From IMG/VR virus record IMGVR_UViG_3300025426_000112, positions 1 to 25,636 of that record: a stretch of DNA of 25,636 nucleotides. One strand, 5' to 3'. Shown one piece after another: positions 22,294 through 25,636 of the stretch. Source of the DNA: a virus. Position 1 is the first letter of the stretch; each line of letters opens with the position of its first letter. Under the pieces are notes generated by a model. It saw only the letters and a program-made list of their open reading frames with translations. It searched no databases and had not been told where the DNA came from. The translations under genes were made by a program, and so were the position numbers.

Positions 22294-22641
22294 TTATTGC
22301 CCTGGTGATGGACTGAGTGTATCTAGGTTTCCGTTGTCTTCGGGGTTTTGCGTGTTCTGTTCAGGCGACAAATCCCACTGACTATTTCCAGTGGTATCAA
22401 TGGCGTCTGGCACCACAGCAATATTCTCATCTGGCCTTGGAAAACGAATGTTAATCCGCTCAGTCCTTCTGGCGGCCAAACGATAGGGGTCCTTTTCGTC
22501 TTTGCATCCTTGCTCACACACCCGCAGTCCAGGGAAGTTAAAGTCCGCACTCAACTCCGCATGGGGGCGTTTCATCTTGCAACGGTCGCATACCGCGATT
22601 GCAATGTCTGAATAGCCGCGTGTGTCTAAGAATAAAGGCAT
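22294..22641 (-). CDS. Small zinc-ribbon protein
   Basis: A 115-residue protein. Residues 18-46 hold CDRC and, after 20 residues, CEQGC, giving two Cys pairs suited to one zinc ion. The N-terminal half (CDRCKMKRPHAELSADFNFP, then GLRVCEQGCKDEKDPYRL) is a pattern I recognise from aquatic podoviruses. The C-terminal half is polar and probably flexible. GAGG six bases before the ATG, in the end of the upstream adaptor gene, supports the start. It lies between the adaptor and the long fibre. A structural zinc site in a tail or head-completion factor is as likely as nucleic-acid binding. Confidence 0.75.
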   Translation of the reverse strand: MPLFLDTRGYSDIAIAVCDRCKMKRPHAELSADFNFPGLRVCEQGCKDEKDPYRLAARRTERINIRFPRPDENIAVVPDAIDTTGNSQWDLSPEQNTQNPEDNGNLDTLSPSPGQ

Positions 22642-22643
22642 GA

Positions 22644-23717
22644 TTACCTCGTATAGACTGAAATATTTGGTGCAAAGTACTCAGGCGACTTGTCACGCTC
22701 TTCTTGCTCGACGTCGTAGAGGAATTTGTCAGCCATTTTCTCAAGATATGCTATCCGAGTGGGGTCAACCGCAGGCAATTCCAAGCTCATACGGTGAGCC
22801 AGCATGAAAATCACAGCTTCATACCATCTTTGAGGTATTGCCAACTGTCCAGAAAGTGATCCAACGTCCTCAATGTAGGCTGAGTACCATACTGTTGCCT
22901 GTACAAATGAAGTATTTGGGACTGGCCACAGTGTAATTGTGGGCTGATTGATGGTTCTTTGAAAATAATACTGGAATGGCTGGTTCGCAGTAAAGTTTTT
23001 GTTGGGTAAGTTGGTGTAATCATCTCTATTTAGGCGTGACATCTCAATTTCACGACTATTATTTCCTAAATACAGCTCTCTCAGCGCCAAAGTTGTGCCA
23101 TTTGTGGCCACCATGCGGTAGTAGCTGACGTTTGCCCCTGGGTCAATGTCTTGCCACACCCATTGGCCATCAGTTACAGCCACGTTTGTGCCAGTGTAAA
23201 GTGTTTGCCAGTTGGTACCATCAAGAGACGCCTGCAATTGGTAGTTCCAAGTGGCCGATCCAAAGTTGGCAATGTAGGGCATAAACCCGATTGAACCAAT
23301 GTACTGAGGATTGTTGGTCCCGTAGATCACTTCAAAGTTGCCATTTGGAGAATTCTGCTGGCAATAGGTGTTGGTGTTGTTGTCATAAAGGTTAGAAACG
23401 ACTCCACCTGCACTTGATGTGTAATTGCCTGAAGGCTGGGCCATTTGGCGATACAAGACGTTTAATGCGTCATTGGCACCCACAGGTAGCAAATACTCGT
23501 ATTGATTTGCTACAAGGCCGATTACAGTCTTATAGAGGGCAAAGTATTGAATGCCGCGGTTCATCATGTTGGACAAGAGAAAATACAAGTTTTCTCTGGC
23601 GGCAACTTGCTGTTCTGAAGTGGTTTCTTCAGCTAATTTGCCGCAACGACGAACCGCATGATCGATGACGGTTTGAACGCTGACAATAGTCTGACTTGTC
23701 GTTCCTGAAAATGCCAT
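22644..23717 (-). CDS. Head-tail adaptor protein with inserted discoidin-like domain
   Basis: A 357-residue protein with a core split in two. Residues 1-95 (VIDHAVRRCGKLAEETTSEQ, then LYFLLSNMMNRGI) and 220-357 (REIEMSRLNRDDYTNLPNK, QPTITLWPVPN, IPQRWYEAVIFMLAHRMSLE) match the podovirus adaptor or gp4/gp11-like fold. The ring of this protein joins the portal to the tail hub. Residues about 96-219 are an inserted beta domain resembling F5/8 type C (discoidin) modules: NLYDNNTNTY, YQLQASLDGTNWQTLY, then WQDIDP and YYRMVATNG, ending LRELYLGN. Such modules often bind sugars. AAGGG six bases before the ATG is a good site. Homology to the SU10-type protein at 11 kb is only at fold level, if at all. 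Confidence 0.75.
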   Translation of the reverse strand: MAFSGTTSQTIVSVQTVIDHAVRRCGKLAEETTSEQQVAARENLYFLLSNMMNRGIQYFALYKTVIGLVANQYEYLLPVGANDALNVLYRQMAQPSGNYTSSAGGVVSNLYDNNTNTYCQQNSPNGNFEVIYGTNNPQYIGSIGFMPYIANFGSATWNYQLQASLDGTNWQTLYTGTNVAVTDGQWVWQDIDPGANVSYYRMVATNGTTLALRELYLGNNSREIEMSRLNRDDYTNLPNKNFTANQPFQYYFQRTINQPTITLWPVPNTSFVQATVWYSAYIEDVGSLSGQLAIPQRWYEAVIFMLAHRMSLELPAVDPTRIAYLEKMADKFLYDVEQEERDKSPEYFAPNISVYTR

Positions 23718-23726
23718 GATCTACCC

Positions 23727-24245
23727 TTACCAACCAGGACAATTCCACCGCTTCAGTGACGCTTTTGCTCTTGGCGCGTCCCCAGATGCGTGCTTTACTA
23801 CCCCAGACATTCTTGCACAAAACGAATCTTTTCTCGCGCCGCCTTGAGGCTGTGGTGCCTTCAAATGGTTCCCAGTCTCACGGTTATATTTTGCCCTACC
23901 TTTGGCCGTCAAGCCAGCTCCCTTTTCAACAGAGAGCTTTTCACCGCGTCCAACAGCCAAAGAAGGACCGCCCTCTTTGTGCTTGGCTGTCTTGGCTGAT
24001 TCTTTGAATGCCTCGGCTGTAGGAGCGCCTGGTGCCCCTGGCTTTCTCATCTTTTCCTTTGATCCATGGGCTATCCGTTCCTGTTTAGCATGGATGTTGG
24101 CATAAAGTCCGCCTTTGGCCATCTTCTTCTCCTTGTCAGCTTTTACAAACTCTTTGCCAATTTTTTGTGGAACGCCACCAAACCCACCTTTAGTGTGGGC
24201 GGCGGCCTCCATCAATCGATGTTGAGCAGGCGATTTGCTAGGCAT
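23727..24245 (-). CDS. Basic DUF6321-like protein, composite of three small modules
   Basis: A 172-residue Lys/Gly/Ala-rich protein in three parts. Residues 1-38 (SPAQHRLMEAAAHTKGGFGG, then VPQKIGKEFVKADK) and 44-80 (KGGLYANIHAKQERI, then MRKPGAPGAPTAEAF) are two short modules that often occur apart in phage proteins. Residues about 88-172 (EGGPSLAVGRGEKLSVEKGA, then KGRAKYNRETG, FCARMSGV and LKRWNC) correspond, from memory, to DUF6321. The many Lys and Arg and the lack of membrane segments suggest binding to DNA or capsid. The start overlaps the upstream stop by one base. A virion or DNA-handling role is inferred. Confidence 0.7.
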   Translation of the reverse strand: MPSKSPAQHRLMEAAAHTKGGFGGVPQKIGKEFVKADKEKKMAKGGLYANIHAKQERIAHGSKEKMRKPGAPGAPTAEAFKESAKTAKHKEGGPSLAVGRGEKLSVEKGAGLTAKGRAKYNRETGNHLKAPQPQGGARKDSFCARMSGVVKHASGDAPRAKASLKRWNCPGW

Positions 24246-25024
24246 TATGAACCTGAACCTGTTACAGCATTATTATTTTGAATCAACTTACCAGTAACAA
24301 TAATGCCTGCGGCTATGGTTCCAGTATTTGTGCTCAACTGCCATTGAATATCTGTCTTTTCTGCGTAAGCAAAAGGATCAGATGCTCTTGAAGCTGTGTA
24401 AATAGAAACAAATGGTTGTTGTAGAACAGCCAATTTAACGCCAGTTGCATTGTTGATTGCTTGCACTCTGTAAGTGATGATCGTGCTTCCAGTATAGCTA
24501 TTTGAACTATTAACTTCAGCAAGGTCTAAATAGAAAGTGTAACCAGCAGGAACTGTGTAAATAGTGCTTTGTGATTTGCCAATACCAACATTGATTTGGG
24601 CAACAATGTTTGAAGATTGTTTCAATGTGATGGTTCCAACATTGGTGTTTTGCCCAGTGCCGGGCGAGACCATCAACAAACTATTAACTCTAAAGTAACT
24701 GTTTACAGTTGTAACTGCACCAGTTCCATTCATTGCCAATGTTTCAGAAATTGGATTAAAACTTGAATCCAATCCACTGATTAAAATTTTTGCAGACGTA
24801 TCATCAGACGCAGAGGTACTTACCAGCGACAAAGTTGATGCTGATGTTATGTATGTGTATGTAGTTGCATTTTCCCAAATAGGAATTGCAGTTGTGGTTA
24901 CTGAAGATTGATAACCAAAAAGGCTAACAACACTGTGTCCATAAATTTGACCGCGAGCTACTTGCAAATCAAATGGCTCATACGCACCTGCGCGAGTTAC
25001 TGAAGCAACGATTCCATTACTCAT
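24245..25024 (-). CDS. Beta-rich phage structural protein (RAGAYEPF type)
   Basis: A 259-residue protein. Residues 8-30 (VTRAGAYEPFDLQVARGQIY) open a module I know from structural genes of aquatic podoviruses and cyanophages. The body is Thr/Ser/Val-rich beta, with LISGLDSSFNPISETLAMNG and YTVPAGYTFYLDLAEVNSS. The family usually sits near the capsid genes and is thought to be a particle surface or stabilising protein; I know of no proven function. AAGGA about six bases before the ATG, just after a hairpin, supports the start. Its stop overlaps the next start by one base. Confidence 0.7.
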   Translation of the reverse strand: MSNGIVASVTRAGAYEPFDLQVARGQIYGHSVVSLFGYQSSVTTTAIPIWENATTYTYITSASTLSLVSTSASDDTSAKILISGLDSSFNPISETLAMNGTGAVTTVNSYFRVNSLLMVSPGTGQNTNVGTITLKQSSNIVAQINVGIGKSQSTIYTVPAGYTFYLDLAEVNSSNSYTGSTIITYRVQAINNATGVKLAVLQQPFVSIYTASRASDPFAYAEKTDIQWQLSTNTGTIAAGIIVTGKLIQNNNAVTGSGS

Positions 25025-25040
25025 GATGTTTCCTTAAAGA

Positions 25041-25060
25041 GTGGGAGCCGAAGCCCCCAC
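25041..25060 (-). terminator. UUCG-loop hairpin, weak terminator or attenuator
   Basis: Read on the minus strand, GTGGGGGC, TTCG, GCTCCCAC forms an eight-pair stem (one G-U pair) closed by a stable UUCG loop. It is followed by TCTTTAAGG. The U-tract is short and interrupted, so termination is probably partial. The hairpin fills the gap between two structural genes, and the ribosome site of the next gene lies right after it. It could equally protect the upstream mRNA end after processing. Confidence 0.6.
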
Positions 25061-25065
25061 CTTAT

Positions 25066-25635
25066 TTAACGTCTAACACTACCACCGCGCTTTTTGGGCG
25101 GTGCAACCGTGACCGATTTCTCAGTTTTGGTAACGCTACCTGCGGGCGTTGTTGATGGACCCATCACAAAATCTTTAACATTGTTAAACATTGTGCGGAA
25201 GGGGTGCTCGTTTTCATACCTTGTGGTATTCAACTCAGCCTCTCTTCTAGCGTTTTCACGATCAATGATCGCGTCACCGCTTGGACCACCAACATCAAGC
25301 TTTTTTACCCTACCACCTTTTTTGAAGGTGCCAGACAGCTCATTGATGTGAACTGCTCTGGATGCAGGCTTACGACCTTGTGGCATGGCCACGGCAGAAC
25401 CCATGTGATTAACAGAGCCCCCCGTGGCGAAGTGCTTTTTTGCGGCGTGGCCTCCACGTTTGTATCCGCCCGCATTAGCTTCCTTCACCTCACCAGTCTT
25501 GGTGTTGGTCTTGCCTTTGGGTGTTGTGTCAGCAGGATGGTTTTCCCAGTTCCCACCTTCTACAGTGTCACGAACGTCATATGCGTCAATTGAACCACCT
25601 TTTTTGTAGTGGTGCGTTTTACCGCCATGCTTCAT
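25066..25635 (-). CDS. Lys/Gly-rich KKGG-repeat phage protein, 5' end uncertain
   Basis: The frame is open to the window edge. The first Met at 25635 may be the true start, but the gene may continue beyond. The visible 189 residues are basic and rich in Gly, His and Lys, with repeated KKGG-like units (YKKGGSI, YKRGGHA, FATGGSV, FKKGGRV, KKRGGSV). I recognise this style from short basic proteins of uncultured aquatic phages. The same KKGG element also occurs near the end of the 889-residue virion protein. The role is unknown; charge and location suggest a capsid or DNA-associated protein. It ends six bases before a stem-loop. Confidence 0.55.
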   Translation of the reverse strand: MKHGGKTHHYKKGGSIDAYDVRDTVEGGNWENHPADTTPKGKTNTKTGEVKEANAGGYKRGGHAAKKHFATGGSVNHMGSAVAMPQGRKPASRAVHINELSGTFKKGGRVKKLDVGGPSGDAIIDRENARREAELNTTRYENEHPFRTMFNNVKDFVMGPSTTPAGSVTKTEKSVTVAPPKKRGGSVRR

Positions 25636-25636
25636 G

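Noticed and set aside
1-25636. tRNA genes, CRISPR arrays, insertion sequences, integrase and attachment sites
   Set aside because: I looked for cloverleaf-like segments, spaced direct repeats, transposase-like frames and terminal inverted repeats and saw none.

Overview
The window is one arm of a tailed double-stranded DNA phage genome. Almost all of it is virion and lysis genes, read from the minus strand, so genes run from the right end (25.6 kb) to the left end (0.17 kb). Genes touch or overlap by 1 to 11 bases nearly everywhere (ATGA and TAATG junctions), and no stretch over 300 bases lacks a gene. A GH19 endolysin with a nested Rz/Rz1 spanin pair implies a Gram-negative host. The P22-like tail hub, two adaptor-fold proteins and a block of internal or ejection-type proteins, with no tape measure or sheath, point to a short-tailed (podovirus-like) phage. 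From memory of family resemblance only, many genes look like those of uncultured aquatic podoviruses (HMO-2011-like and relatives). The exact host cannot be read from the sequence. Portal, terminase, major capsid and replication genes lie outside the window.

Layout in transcription order. (1) 25.6-22.3 kb: a Lys/Gly-rich protein open at the window edge, a hairpin with a UUCG loop, a beta-rich structural protein, a basic DUF6321-like protein, a head-tail adaptor with an inserted discoidin-like domain, and a small zinc-ribbon protein. (2) 22.3-15.7 kb: the host-recognition block. It holds a 1293-residue tail fibre ending in an S74 intramolecular chaperone, a shorter fibre that stops where an S74 domain would begin, an unknown protein, an AT-rich beta-propeller-like fibre and a short fibre-accessory-like protein. 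(3) 15.7-11.8 kb: small genes and lysis. These are a cupin, several short conserved phage proteins, at least four small membrane proteins, one extra lipoprotein, nested Rz/Rz1 and the endolysin. Overlaps here reach 124 and 59 bases, and two starts appear to be non-ATG (TTG and probably ATT). (4) 11.7-0.17 kb: the tail and ejection block. It has a SU10-type adaptor, a thin beta-rich structural protein, a P22 gp10-like hub, a small Trp-repeat protein and four large putative internal or ejection proteins.

Transcription ends at a strong intrinsic terminator (114-140) that meets the stop codon of a convergent plus-strand gene at the left edge. A sigma70-like promoter (TTGATT-17-TAAAAT) sits in one of the few real gaps, between the endolysin and the tail block, so the tail block may be transcribed separately from the lysis genes.

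The most unusual points are the likely AUU start, the dense multi-frame lysis region with a two-segment Rz, the discoidin insertion in the adaptor, and the paired fibres with and without S74. I see no clearly new defence or mobile system, tRNA, CRISPR array or insertion sequence.
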